This document shows positions 1-6,591 of a DNA stretch of 24,042 nucleotides, one piece after another; position 1 is the first letter of the stretch; every line of letters begins with the position of its first letter. The stretch lies in IMG/VR virus record IMGVR_UViG_3300020175_000053, positions 1 through 24,042 of that record; one strand, 5' to 3'. Source of the DNA: a virus. The notes under the pieces were generated by a model that searched no databases, had not been told where the DNA came from, and worked only from the letters and a program-made list of their open reading frames with translations. The translations under genes were made by a program, and so were the position numbers.

Positions 1-2
1 AT

Positions 3-143
3 AATAATGCAATAGAACATGGTTTAGCAGACTGTATAGAATGGTTTAATTTAATACCCGGTTGCTGGAATAAAAAAACATTCGATGATGGAAGATTAAT
101 TGTTTGTGATGCTAGTTGCGGGTATGCCAGTAGACATGTTTAA
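3..143 (+). CDS. C-terminal fragment of an unidentified protein (5' end outside window)
   Basis: An open frame enters from the left edge and ends at TAA 141-143, giving 46 residues with no start codon in the window. The fragment has three cysteines and ends in CGYASRHV. I do not recognise a family. It is read in the same direction as the following genes, so it is probably the tail of the preceding phage gene. The assignment rests only on frame openness and could be chance. Confidence 0.35.
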   Translation, partial: NNAIEHGLADCIEWFNLIPGCWNKKTFDDGRLIVCDASCGYASRHV

Positions 144-195
144 AGCGTTAGAAAAAGTTATGGGCTGGCATAAATTAATTACTTGTCAAACGTAG
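136..195 (+). CDS. Possible 19-aa micro-ORF
   Basis: ATG 136 overlaps the end of the partial frame ending at 143 and runs 19 codons to TAG 193-195. It encodes a peptide starting MFKALEKVMGW. There is no clear Shine-Dalgarno sequence. It ends just where the late-promoter-like box 195-202 begins. It may be real but is more likely chance; no function can be proposed. Confidence 0.15.
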   Translation: MFKALEKVMGWHKLITCQT

Positions 196-202
196 CTAAA
201 TA
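195..202 (+). promoter_or_regulatory. T4-type late promoter box (GCTAAATA)
   Basis: GCTAAATA matches the T4/cyanophage late-promoter core (TATAAATA / CTAAATA). In T4 the box occupies about -13 to -6, which would put +1 at about 208, exactly the A of the next ATG. The transcript would therefore be leaderless or nearly so. Confidence 0.45.
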
Positions 203-207
203 TACAT

Positions 208-450
208 ATGAAAAAGCAAACTCGCAGTATCCTTGAAGAAATAAGCAACATGGTCCCTCAGCAGGATCGTGCAACAGTTATTGAAAGTCGTGCCAATCAT
301 GCAATTAGTAGTGCTATTAATGTTATAAACATGATACACGAAAACTTTGATTCTACTACTGCAGAGGACTTAGAGAGAAAACTAATTAACAGCATCCGCG
401 GCAAAGACGGTAGAAAGTTTAGTCGAAGTGTGAGGAAACACATACAATGA
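208..450 (+). CDS. Small hypothetical phage protein, 80 aa
   Basis: An 80-aa, highly charged, probably all-helical protein with a basic C-terminus (KDGRKFSRSVRKHIQ). There is no TM segment and no catalytic motif. It resembles in style the small accessory proteins near structural genes in cyanophage/pelagiphage T4-like genomes, but I cannot name it. The ATG lies 5 nt after a late-promoter-type box and lacks a Shine-Dalgarno sequence, so a leaderless start is possible. Its TGA (448-450) overlaps the next start (447) as ATGA, so the two genes are translationally coupled. Confidence 0.7.
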   Translation: MKKQTRSILEEISNMVPQQDRATVIESRANHAISSAINVINMIHENFDSTTAEDLERKLINSIRGKDGRKFSRSVRKHIQ

Positions 451-818
451 AAATTGCAGATGTAATAAATGAAGCTCCTCCGGGTGTAAGCCAAACACTA
501 GCAGTTAAACAAAAAAGCTCAAACTGGTTTAAAAACCAGGTTGCTAAATTGCGACCAGAAGATACAATTATTGCTAAACAAAATCGAAAAAAATGGTATG
601 ACAACGTTAAAAAATTACAAAAATCTGGCAAAGATATGACCGACGAGCAAGTATATAGAAAAACTCTATATGCATTTTTAAGTTCAAATAATAAAGTTAA
701 ATTAGATAATGAACTCAAACGACAAATTGGAACCGCTAAATTAACGGATCGTAGTATACTAGACATAATGACTAAAGCACTAGTAGCAAGACGGGCAACT
801 AAAGGAGCCCAAGCATGA
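447..818 (+). CDS. Hypothetical phage protein, 123 aa
   Basis: A 123-aa Lys-rich soluble protein beginning MKIADVINEA, an N-terminus style (MKI/MRL + short helix) shared with other proteins here at 4335 and 5486. A central basic region is rich in K and W/Y. No known domain is recognised. It is coupled on both sides: ATGA with the upstream gene and ATGA (815-818) with the downstream gene, so 208-1477 probably forms one late operon. Function unknown; a virion or assembly role is inferred from context only. Confidence 0.75.
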   Translation: MKIADVINEAPPGVSQTLAVKQKSSNWFKNQVAKLRPEDTIIAKQNRKKWYDNVKKLQKSGKDMTDEQVYRKTLYAFLSSNNKVKLDNELKRQIGTAKLTDRSILDIMTKALVARRATKGAQA

Positions 819-1477
819 GTTATACATTTATTAAAGATTTAGGCGAAGCTAGAGTATTTAGAAACCCGACTAATTTACCAGACGTAGGTATAGGAAATAT
901 AGCAGATAATTTTTTTAACAGTGCACTAGCATTGCAAATTATGAAATACGAGAATCCTAAGGCTGCCAAAGAATATGCAAACCGCACATTAGCTGGAGGA
1001 TTAACAGGCTGGAGAAGTAGCGGAAGTGATTTTAATAATATGGCTCAGATTTTACTTAGTCCAGATCGGTACTCAGATAGACTAACAAAAGATCGTACAG
1101 TATCTGTACCAAGTTTGCAACTTAAATCTTGGTTAAAAAGTATTTCACAAGGCAAACTTGATGCCAGTTATGATAGAAGATTCTTTCTAGCATTGCAAAG
1201 ACAGTTGGGAGTTAAGAGCCCAGGGTTGATCAATGCTAGACGGGTAGTTGCCGATTGGGACAGATCCTTGGGCAACGAACGTGCACAAGCAATAGCTAGA
1301 GTGCACAGAGGTTTAAGTCGAGACCTTAAACAAGTCGACTTCTATGCACCATTTGCACGTGTTGCAAAAAAAGCAGGTGCCGAAACTACCAAAACCGGCG
1401 GCATTCCATTATGGGCAAAATTGGCGGCCGCCGGCGCAGGTGGGTATTATGTAGGCAAGAAAGTTGCTAATTGGTGA
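815..1477 (+). CDS. Hypothetical phage protein, 220 aa, Gly-rich C-terminal hydrophobic tail
   Basis: A 220-aa protein beginning MSYTFIKDLGEARVFRNP. The middle is polar and helix-prone. Residues about 198-213 (IPLWAKLAAAGAGGYY) form a short Ala/Gly-rich hydrophobic stretch, compatible with a C-terminal membrane-touching or capsid-packing helix. No enzyme motif is visible. It is last in the coupled 208-450, 447-818, 815-1477 series. Its TGA stop (1475-1477) overlaps the late promoter box of the next gene. Probably a virion-associated protein, by position alone. Confidence 0.75.
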   Translation: MSYTFIKDLGEARVFRNPTNLPDVGIGNIADNFFNSALALQIMKYENPKAAKEYANRTLAGGLTGWRSSGSDFNNMAQILLSPDRYSDRLTKDRTVSVPSLQLKSWLKSISQGKLDASYDRRFFLALQRQLGVKSPGLINARRVVADWDRSLGNERAQAIARVHRGLSRDLKQVDFYAPFARVAKKAGAETTKTGGIPLWAKLAAAGAGGYYVGKKVANW

Positions 1478-1483
1478 TAAATA
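1476..1483 (+). promoter_or_regulatory. T4-type late promoter box (GATAAATA)
   Basis: GATAAATA, 7 of 8 matches to the T4 late consensus TATAAATA, lies 31 nt before the ATG at 1515. It shares its GA with the upstream TGA stop. The same GATAAATA string recurs at 1847, 4305, 6556 and 23369. Confidence 0.75.
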
Positions 1484-1514
1484 AACACATACTAATAGTC
1501 AAAAGGATGAACAA

Positions 1515-1787
1515 ATGGCAGAACTAACAAACTCGAACGCTTCAGTAACTAGCAGCAATGGCGTAGGTCCAACTACTCGTGTTGTTACAATGAGCAAATC
1601 CAGGGGTTCACAAACTGAAATGAAGGCAGCAATCCAAAAAGCAGAAACTGAAGGCAACACTGTTGCTGGAACTATCGTTGCTACTAACGTAGTAACACTT
1701 CTACTTCAGGGTGCAGGCATCACCGACGGTACTAACTATGGTGCAACCGGTGTTACTAGTGCAACTACACTAACATTTAGCCAGTAA
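1515..1787 (+). CDS. Small probable virion protein, 90 aa
   Basis: A 90-aa Thr/Ser/Gly/Val-rich protein (MAELTNSNAS...). The composition suggests beta structure; there are no cysteines and no TM segment. It is preceded by AAAGGAT (Shine-Dalgarno) and by a dedicated late promoter box at 1476, and followed by a strong rho-independent terminator at 1806. It is therefore a monocistronic late unit, the architecture expected for an abundant structural protein such as a capsid decoration or internal protein. The neighbour at 1894 begins MAEIT and has the same layout. The specific structural role is inference. Confidence 0.75.
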   Translation: MAELTNSNASVTSSNGVGPTTRVVTMSKSRGSQTEMKAAIQKAETEGNTVAGTIVATNVVTLLLQGAGITDGTNYGATGVTSATTLTFSQ

Positions 1788-1805
1788 ATTAAGCATAAAT
1801 GTAGG

Positions 1806-1836
1806 AAAAAGAACGGTTATTATAGCCGTTCTTTTT
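1806..1836 (+). terminator. Rho-independent terminator
   Basis: Arms AAAAAGAACGG and CCGTTCTTTTT pair perfectly around a 9-nt AT-rich loop, with a T-run at the 3' side. It sits 19 nt after the stop of the 90-aa gene and before the next late promoter. Confidence 0.85.
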
Positions 1837-1846
1837 CTATGACTAT

Positions 1847-1854
1847 GATAAATA
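1847..1854 (+). promoter_or_regulatory. T4-type late promoter box (GATAAATA)
   Basis: GATAAATA lies between a terminator and the ATG at 1894, 39 nt upstream of that ATG. The predicted +1 is near 1860. Confidence 0.75.
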
Positions 1855-1893
1855 TTATTATGCGTAAATAACGCAATTTAATTGGAGAAAAAA

Positions 1894-2298
1894 ATGGCAG
1901 AAATAACTCGTGTGAACGGTGATGTGCTAAGTGGGGTTAATCAAAACACAGCCGTTGGCGAACTTGTTAGCTTTAATGGTAGCTATGCAGAGCTATATAC
2001 AATTATCGTTGCAAACGGTTCGGGAACAGCACAGGATATTCGTACAGAAGGCCAAGCAGGCGAAAGTATCGAAGCAATTTTGTTTGAATTACTAACAAAA
2101 TCAACAATTACTTTTATGCAAATTGAAAACGACACATCTGGTCAGATTAGCCTTATGCTAGAAGGCGCAGGAGGCGGCTGGACTGCAGCAACAATGCAAA
2201 CAGCAATTCGTGCACTAGGCGCTACAGTTGGTGTAAATGATGTTGATGTATCTGGGTCAACAGTAACTGACACAGGGTTAAAATTAGCAACTAGCTAA
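1894..2298 (+). CDS. Small probable virion protein, 134 aa
   Basis: A 134-aa Gly/Thr/Ser/Val-rich protein beginning MAEITRVNGDVLSG. I chose ATG 1894 because TTGGAGA lies 6-11 nt upstream; an earlier in-frame TTG at 1882 would include that ribosome binding site. It resembles its neighbour (1515-1787) in N-terminus, composition and single-gene layout, with its own late promoter and terminator. It may be a second abundant virion surface or internal protein. No catalytic motifs are visible and no family is recognised. Confidence 0.75.
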   Translation: MAEITRVNGDVLSGVNQNTAVGELVSFNGSYAELYTIIVANGSGTAQDIRTEGQAGESIEAILFELLTKSTITFMQIENDTSGQISLMLEGAGGGWTAATMQTAIRALGATVGVNDVDVSGSTVTDTGLKLATS

Positions 2299-2315
2299 TA
2301 AAATATAACCACATT

Positions 2316-2351
2316 AAAAAGGCTGCTATATACTCTATAGTAGCCTTTTTT
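2316..2351 (+). terminator. Rho-independent terminator
   Basis: Arms AAAAAGGCTGCTATA and TATAGTAGCCTTTTT pair with one G-T wobble around TACTC, followed by a T-tract. It closes the second monocistronic late unit. Confidence 0.85.
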
Positions 2352-2363
2352 AATATTAATAAC

Positions 2364-2807
2364 ATGAAAACATTACACTGTAAATGGAATGATGATAGAA
2401 TAAACAGCGTCAGGTTAAACAAACTTACGCCAATGGATCTACATCGAGACAATAGATACCTTACAAGAGACTTGCCACGAATAAAAGAAGATGGTCTTTG
2501 GTATCCACTTTTAGTATATAAAGCAGACCCAGATTGGTGGAATAACACTTGGGTTAAACATAGATCGTCTCGATGTACATATATAGATCCTCGTATTGCT
2601 AGTGATGGGTTTATATGGGCTATTAAAATGGGTAGTAACCGATATCAATCTGCAGTACATTTGGGGTATGATGCAATTGATATTATTCTTTGTAACGATG
2701 CAAACGAATGTGTTAAACTAGGAAAATGGTTTGCCCAATGTAATCCGTTAAATAACATTAACAGTTTACCTTATATGGAATTATACGATTATGAGCATTT
2801 GATATGA
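2364..2807 (+). CDS. ParB/sulfiredoxin-like domain protein, 147 aa
   Basis: The protein contains the pattern of a ParB N-terminal-like (ParB/Srx superfamily) domain. It has an N-terminal 'RLNKLTPMDLHRDNRY' strand/loop, then 'IKEDGLWYPLLVYKAD', and after a W-rich insert the conserved 'IKMGSNRYQSAVHLGYDAIDIIL' (G-x-NR-ax-AxxLGxxxI). Small phage proteins with only this domain are known but their roles are unclear: DNA binding, nuclease or nucleotide hydrolysis. There is no HTH or C-terminal dimer domain, so partitioning is unlikely. The start lies only 13 nt after the preceding terminator stem and has no strong Shine-Dalgarno. Its TGA overlaps the next ATG (2804). Confidence 0.6.
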   Translation: MKTLHCKWNDDRINSVRLNKLTPMDLHRDNRYLTRDLPRIKEDGLWYPLLVYKADPDWWNNTWVKHRSSRCTYIDPRIASDGFIWAIKMGSNRYQSAVHLGYDAIDIILCNDANECVKLGKWFAQCNPLNNINSLPYMELYDYEHLI

Positions 2808-3238
2808 ATTATGAATATAACCTTTATACTACAGTAGATATTACGCCAACAGGAGTTAATGCTAACAGCAAAAGTAATAATAACCTTGACTATAATCTTA
2901 GGCGCAACCAACAACGCAATTGTGATACATTATGCCAAGTAATAAGTTTGCGAGCAAATTTGCATAAAACAAAAGTAATATCATACCAAATATATAACGC
3001 ACCTACAGCACATACACACCAAAAGCTTTTTTTTCCTGATCCAAATTTGCCAGACTATATTACAGTTTGGAAATTACAATTTTACTGCGATAGACAAATG
3101 ACTTTTGGAGAAAGCCATGAAGCACTATACAATGATTTACACATGGTACCTATTGTGCCTGCTTTATCTGAAACTGTGCCGCAATACCCTCCGTATTTTT
3201 TAAGTTATGGTCAGCTGAAAAATATCTTTATAGAATAA
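2804..3238 (+). CDS. Hypothetical phage protein, 144 aa
   Basis: A 144-aa protein beginning MNYEYNLYTTVDITPTGV, with a mid-region 'NNNLDYNLRRNQQRNCDTLCQVISLRANL'. Its ending contains 'VPIVPALSETVPQYPPYF'. This overall pattern (Y-rich strand, NQQRN..TL.Q.I.LR, ..MVPIV..L.ET) resembles an uncharacterised family seen near structural genes of T4-like cyanophages. That is from memory and unverified. It has no TM segment or catalytic motif and is coupled by ATGA to the ParB-like gene. Confidence 0.65.
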   Translation: MNYEYNLYTTVDITPTGVNANSKSNNNLDYNLRRNQQRNCDTLCQVISLRANLHKTKVISYQIYNAPTAHTHQKLFFPDPNLPDYITVWKLQFYCDRQMTFGESHEALYNDLHMVPIVPALSETVPQYPPYFLSYGQLKNIFIE

Positions 3239-3266
3239 AATGGTATGTTATAATAAAAGATAAAAT

Positions 3267-3274
3267 AATAAATA
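3267..3274 (+). promoter_or_regulatory. T4-type late promoter box (AATAAATA)
   Basis: AATAAATA lies in a 140-nt gap between genes. The predicted +1 near 3280 would give a leader of about 99 nt before the ATG at 3379, longer than at the other late genes. The leader has only a weak CGGA/TCCG pairing around 3285-3303. Confidence 0.5.
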
Positions 3275-3378
3275 TTGTTGTGATTCGGACGCAACTAAAT
3301 CCGAGCTCAAGGCAACAAATATAAACGACTAGCATTATGGCAACTAACTTAACAAACTTTACAATACCAGGAGTCATA

Positions 3379-3657
3379 ATGTCTACGACTGAATATGAAA
3401 AGCATAATTTAGAAGCGCACGTTGATCTGTGCGCCGAAAGGTATGAGCAACTGAAAATAGAACTAGGAAATGTACAGGCTGGACAAGCCGCAGTAAATTT
3501 ACGTCTTGATACTCTCGAAGCTATGATATCAGACATTGCCAAATCTTTGGCAGAAAAAGAAAACACAGCATTACGGTCAATAATTAAAATAAGCGGAACT
3601 TTGATACTTACACTAGTAGGAACTTTAGGTGGTGTATTATGGTATTTAATAACGTAG
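3379..3657 (+). CDS. Small coiled-coil protein with C-terminal TM anchor (possible XhlA-like lysis accessory)
   Basis: A 92-aa protein. I chose ATG 3379 because AGGAG (3369-3373) lies 5 nt upstream; the longer in-frame ATG at 3337 has no comparable site. Residues about 1-65 are helical with heptad-like spacing (LRLDTLEAMISDIAKSLAE). Residues about 72-91 form one TM segment (ISGTLILTLVGTLGGVLWYL). This layout, helical N-half plus one C-terminal TM, matches XhlA-type hemolysin/holin-partner proteins. A plain membrane-anchored virion or host-takeover protein is equally possible. No endolysin is visible beside it. Confidence 0.7.
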   Translation: MSTTEYEKHNLEAHVDLCAERYEQLKIELGNVQAGQAAVNLRLDTLEAMISDIAKSLAEKENTALRSIIKISGTLILTLVGTLGGVLWYLIT

Positions 3658-3669
3658 TACTTTGATTAG

Positions 3670-3897
3670 ATGTATAAAGTACAATTAGCTCCCGGGGTTA
3701 ATATTACGGTTAACACCTTAGAGCTCAAAATTCTTAGATATTTAGAAAAGTCAGGAAATTTATCGTATAATAAATTGAATTCTGATGTTAAGTATGCTAT
3801 AAATAAGTTACTATCAAAAGGTTTGGTAATTAAGTCTAAGAAAGGTAATCATGCTTCAATACAAATACACAGAAGAACAATCTTACCAAAGGATTAG
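3670..3897 (+). CDS. Small winged-helix-like protein, 75 aa
   Basis: A 75-aa basic protein. The segment 'NTLELKILRYLEKSGNLSYNKLNSDVKYAINKLLSKGLVIKSKKG' looks like a winged helix-turn-helix: a helix, a second helix, a recognition helix, then a beta hairpin ending in 'GLVIKSKKGN'. It could be a small DNA-binding regulator. No strong ribosome binding site precedes the ATG. Its 3' end overlaps the next gene (start 3851) by 47 nt in another frame, which is unusual for this otherwise tidy layout. One of the two ends may therefore be misjudged. Confidence 0.55.
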   Translation: MYKVQLAPGVNITVNTLELKILRYLEKSGNLSYNKLNSDVKYAINKLLSKGLVIKSKKGNHASIQIHRRTILPKD

Positions 3898-4309
3898 CAA
3901 TTTTTTTAATAAAGAAATTGCACATTTAAAAACACCAATACTTAACAATCGACCTAATTGTGTTACTGTTGGACCTTATCGTGTAATTACAAATGGTAAA
4001 ATTTACGAAGTATGGAAAAGTCGGCAAAAGCTATGTGAGTTTTCTCGACGCAATTGGGGTGTTGGATATGCTTTATGTTTGTATCAACACAAACATCTGC
4101 AGGCACACAAATTTAAAGAAGACAACGATCAGTATGCTAGATTCTTGGAAAAAAAACACAGCTATAATTATCATCTGAGAATTGCCCAAAAACGAAATGA
4201 TGCAGCTAAACAGGATATATTTTGTTGTCGGTTAAGTCGAATTGAATACGAAATCTCTTCATTGGAATCTAAAACAAACAAACTTTTAAAAAGTATTCAA
4301 GTTGGATAA
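3851..4309 (+). CDS. Hypothetical phage protein, 152 aa
   Basis: A 152-aa basic protein rich in K, N, Y and H. The C-terminal half (about residues 85-150) is strongly helical and likely coiled-coil ('DNDQYARFLEKKHSYNYHL', 'LSRIEYEISSLESKTNKLLK'). The N-terminal half contains 'VTVGPYRVITNGKIYEVWK', probably a small beta domain. ATG 3851 has AAAGG 5-6 nt upstream, inside the end of the preceding gene. No family is recognised. It ends just before a late promoter box (4305), which overlaps its last codons. Confidence 0.65.
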   Translation: MLQYKYTEEQSYQRISNFFNKEIAHLKTPILNNRPNCVTVGPYRVITNGKIYEVWKSRQKLCEFSRRNWGVGYALCLYQHKHLQAHKFKEDNDQYARFLEKKHSYNYHLRIAQKRNDAAKQDIFCCRLSRIEYEISSLESKTNKLLKSIQVG

Positions 4310-4312
4310 ATA
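4305..4312 (+). promoter_or_regulatory. T4-type late promoter box (GATAAATA)
   Basis: GATAAATA overlaps the TAA stop of the upstream gene and lies 22 nt before the ATG at 4335. The predicted +1 near 4318 leaves a short leader carrying AAGGATTAGG. Confidence 0.75.
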
Positions 4313-4334
4313 CTCTTATAATAAGGATTAGGTC

Positions 4335-5486
4335 ATGAGATTAGGCGAGATGAACAAAGTTGATACTAAAGCACTAAACGATAGTATGCAAGAGCGTGTT
4401 GGTTGGAGTTTTAGTAATCTTTCAAAGTTAACTTTGGCGCAAGCAAGTGCAATGCTCGAAACAGTTGATAGTAAAATAGCACAAGTTAAAACTACTAGTA
4501 AATTACACGAAAGTGAAAAAAATGCTGCATACAACGGTATGGTACTAGCCAAGCAAGTTCTTGAAAGTTATTTGTCTGAAGCAACCGATACACATTGCTC
4601 AAACGATTGCTGCGGTAGTGATGTAAAAGCAGAAGATTGCACTTGCGGACCAAACTGCAAAGGCTGTAACTGTAACGCAGTAACAGAAGGTCGCATGAGT
4701 GATCAACTAATAGATGATTCAGAAAACATGACCAAAGAAGAATTTGCTAAAAAGTACGGTAAAGAAATGGCAGACGAATACTACGAATCAGTAAACGAAG
4801 CTGAAGAAGTATTGGAATTAGATACAAGTCGTTTAGTACTTGAAGCAGATGCAGCAAAAATGATTGATCGTGTAATAGCCAAAACACTAGAAGAAATCCA
4901 GGGTCTTAGTAATCGTTTCCAAGCTGAAGGTACATTGCATAGAACAATTTTAGCGCAAGGCGGCAAGTTTAATGCTAAATCCATGGCTGAAGTTTTTGAA
5001 AGTATGTGCAACGAGTTAACAGTAGCACACTACGATGCTATTGGCCATCACAATGTTAGCGAAGCAACACCAATGATGGAAGACGAAGTTGGCGAAGCAG
5101 AAGCATTAATGGCAGCACAGGACATGGTTGATCGTATCCAGGGCATGCTAGAAGATGTAGGCGAAATGCTCAACGAAGAACTACCACCGTTAACAGACAG
5201 CTTACGCCGTAGTGCTGGTGCTGATGCAGCAGCTTCATTTAATTCTAGTTCTAGTGAAACACTAAACAGTCTATTAGAAGCTTGCCGTAGTTCGAGAGAA
5301 GCAATGGCAAATAGTGTAGCCCAGTTAAGTGGCGGAGAGCCAACAACAATGGGCGACATTAAAACAGCAGAGCCTGATGCAGAGTCAAATCTAGACGACG
5401 ATGACGAAGTTGACCTAGATGATTTTGAGTCAAGTGATGCAGCAATAGGTGGCGACGAGCCACTAGGCCGTGCTAAGAGAGACTAA
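4335..5486 (+). CDS. Probable virion/assembly protein with a cysteine cluster, 383 aa
   Basis: A 383-aa acidic, mostly helical protein. Residues 1-85 are helical (MRLGEMNKVDTKAL...). Residues 88-113 contain eight cysteines (C88, C92, C93, C102, C104, C108, C111, C113), including the metallothionein-like run CTCGPNCKGCNC. The region around residues 255-335 (AAQDMVDRIQGMLEDVGEML then LPPLTDSLRR) resembles an uncharacterised structural-region family of T4-like cyanophages, recalled and unverified. The last 40 residues are very Asp/Glu-rich, as in scaffold or prohead-core proteins. Its own late promoter box and the downstream coupled gene (TAATG at 5484-5488) support a late, virion-related role. 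The cysteine cluster is not typical of phage structural proteins. Confidence 0.75.
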   Translation: MRLGEMNKVDTKALNDSMQERVGWSFSNLSKLTLAQASAMLETVDSKIAQVKTTSKLHESEKNAAYNGMVLAKQVLESYLSEATDTHCSNDCCGSDVKAEDCTCGPNCKGCNCNAVTEGRMSDQLIDDSENMTKEEFAKKYGKEMADEYYESVNEAEEVLELDTSRLVLEADAAKMIDRVIAKTLEEIQGLSNRFQAEGTLHRTILAQGGKFNAKSMAEVFESMCNELTVAHYDAIGHHNVSEATPMMEDEVGEAEALMAAQDMVDRIQGMLEDVGEMLNEELPPLTDSLRRSAGADAAASFNSSSSETLNSLLEACRSSREAMANSVAQLSGGEPTTMGDIKTAEPDAESNLDDDDEVDLDDFESSDAAIGGDEPLGRAKRD

Positions 5487-5836
5487 TGCGTTTAAGTGAA
5501 ATTGAATCACAAAGTGAAACAGAAAAGAAGGGCTCTCTTGAGACCCTTCTTAACATGTTAAAAGCCAAAGCAAATAACAGAGGTGTTGGGGCAAAAATCA
5601 GCATTAACAGTCTGGACAAATTAATGCAAAATCTTGGGCATAGTATTACTTACGATGAGCTAGATGCTCTTGTTAAAGACGACGAAACAATCGATAATCT
5701 TATTGCCGATTACAACCAGGAAATTGTAACTATAAACACCGATGCTACAATTGACAAAGACAATGACGAGATTGAGCCAGGTAATCAAGACACTGTTAAA
5801 AAAATGGCGAAACGTGCTACAAAACGTAGAGATTAA
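5486..5836 (+). CDS. Hypothetical phage protein, 116 aa
   Basis: A 116-aa protein beginning MRLSEIESQSETEKK, echoing the MRLGEM start of the upstream gene, to which it is coupled by a TAATG overlap. The middle has a compact helical part ('ISINSLDKLMQNLGHSITYD', 'ELDALVKDDETIDNLI'). This is followed by an acidic linker and a basic tail (MAKRATKRRD). No known family is recognised. A role alongside the 383-aa neighbour, for example as a virion or scaffold partner, is plausible but is only inference. Confidence 0.7.
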   Translation: MRLSEIESQSETEKKGSLETLLNMLKAKANNRGVGAKISINSLDKLMQNLGHSITYDELDALVKDDETIDNLIADYNQEIVTINTDATIDKDNDEIEPGNQDTVKKMAKRATKRRD

Positions 5837-5838
5837 GG

Positions 5839-5867
5839 TTGCTAGATTATAGCATGTATGCTATAAT
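5839..5867 (+). promoter_or_regulatory. Sigma70-like promoter overlapping palindromes, before the exonuclease gene
   Basis: TTGCTA (5839-5844), a 17-nt spacer and TATAAT (5862-5867) make a sigma70-type promoter whose predicted +1 is about at the exonuclease ATG (5874). The spacer and -10 overlap a perfect 9-bp inverted repeat, TTATAGCAT-GT-ATGCTATAA (5847-5866). They also overlap the palindrome CTATAATTATAG (5861-5872), so an operator is possible. Confidence 0.5.
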
Positions 5868-5873
5868 TATAGT

Positions 5874-6557
5874 ATGACATTAATCAAACCTAAATACAAA
5901 TATGAAGATATAAAACGTGTTGAAGTCGGCGGGAAGCGAAAATATGCAGCGCCCGGCGGCAATCCTGTGGCAAGTGTAACTACTATCCTTAGTGCAACAA
6001 AAGATATGAGTCATCTTATTGCTTGGAAGAAGCGTGTAGGTGAAAAGAAAGCACAAGAGATTGTAACTGAAGCTAGCGGTGTAGGTACACGCATGCACAA
6101 GTATCTTGAAGACTATGTCGACAATGGTGTGTGGACGGAAAAAGCTGGTAGTAACCCTTATGCACAACAAGCATACAACATGGCTTGTGTAATACGTGAC
6201 CAAGCAATGGTGCACGTAGATGAGATATGGGGTAGTGAAGTTCCACTTTACGTTCCAGGCATTTATGCTGGCACTACAGACTTAGTAGGACAGTACAAAG
6301 GAAATCCATGCATTATGGATTTTAAACAGTCAAACAAACCCAAAAAAGAAGAATGGGTATATGACTACTTCTTACAGTTAACAGCATATGCGATTGCACA
6401 CAACGAAGTACACGGTACTAACATTCGCGAAGGACATGTGTTTATGTGCAGTCGAGATTTAACGTATCAACAATTTGATATTTGGCCCGACGAATTTGAT
6501 GATTGGGCACAAGAATGGTGGAAACGATGCGAAGAATATTATTCGAAGTTTAGCTGA
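5874..6557 (+). CDS. PD-(D/E)XK exonuclease, MGME1/RecB-like
   Basis: A 227-aa DNA exonuclease of the PD-(D/E)XK superfamily, similar to the mitochondrial MGME1-like exonucleases common in T4-like cyanophages. Visible motifs are GTRMHKYLE with H75, SEVPLY with E122, GTTDLVG with D136, IMDFKQS with D149 and K151, and QLTAY with Q168 and Y172. Together these form the RecB-family metal-binding and catalytic set. Residues 28-40 (GGNPVASVTTILS) match the usual N-terminal segment. It probably processes DNA ends during replication, recombination or host DNA breakdown. There is no Shine-Dalgarno; the ATG sits 6 nt after a -10 box, suggesting a leaderless transcript. Its TGA overlaps the next late promoter. 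Confidence 0.88.
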   Translation: MTLIKPKYKYEDIKRVEVGGKRKYAAPGGNPVASVTTILSATKDMSHLIAWKKRVGEKKAQEIVTEASGVGTRMHKYLEDYVDNGVWTEKAGSNPYAQQAYNMACVIRDQAMVHVDEIWGSEVPLYVPGIYAGTTDLVGQYKGNPCIMDFKQSNKPKKEEWVYDYFLQLTAYAIAHNEVHGTNIREGHVFMCSRDLTYQQFDIWPDEFDDWAQEWWKRCEEYYSKFS

Positions 6558-6563
6558 TAAATA
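6556..6563 (+). promoter_or_regulatory. T4-type late promoter box (GATAAATA)
   Basis: GATAAATA shares its GA with the TGA stop of the exonuclease gene and lies 28 nt before the tailspike ATG (6592), which has AAAAGGA upstream. This is the same stop/box fusion as at 1475-1483. Confidence 0.8.
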
Positions 6564-6591
6564 CCTTATATAAGTTTAAAAGGACATTATA

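Noticed and set aside
419-766. 115-aa - strand frame
   Set aside because: Antisense shadow of the coupled 447-818 gene; no promoter or ribosome binding site.
2364-2807. ParB-like gene as a plasmid/prophage partition system
   Set aside because: There is no ParA, no parS-like repeats and no HTH in the protein; it sits among late phage genes.
5887-5895. CTAAATA box inside the exonuclease gene
   Set aside because: It lies within codons of the gene's N-terminus with no downstream start that needs it; AT-rich chance match.
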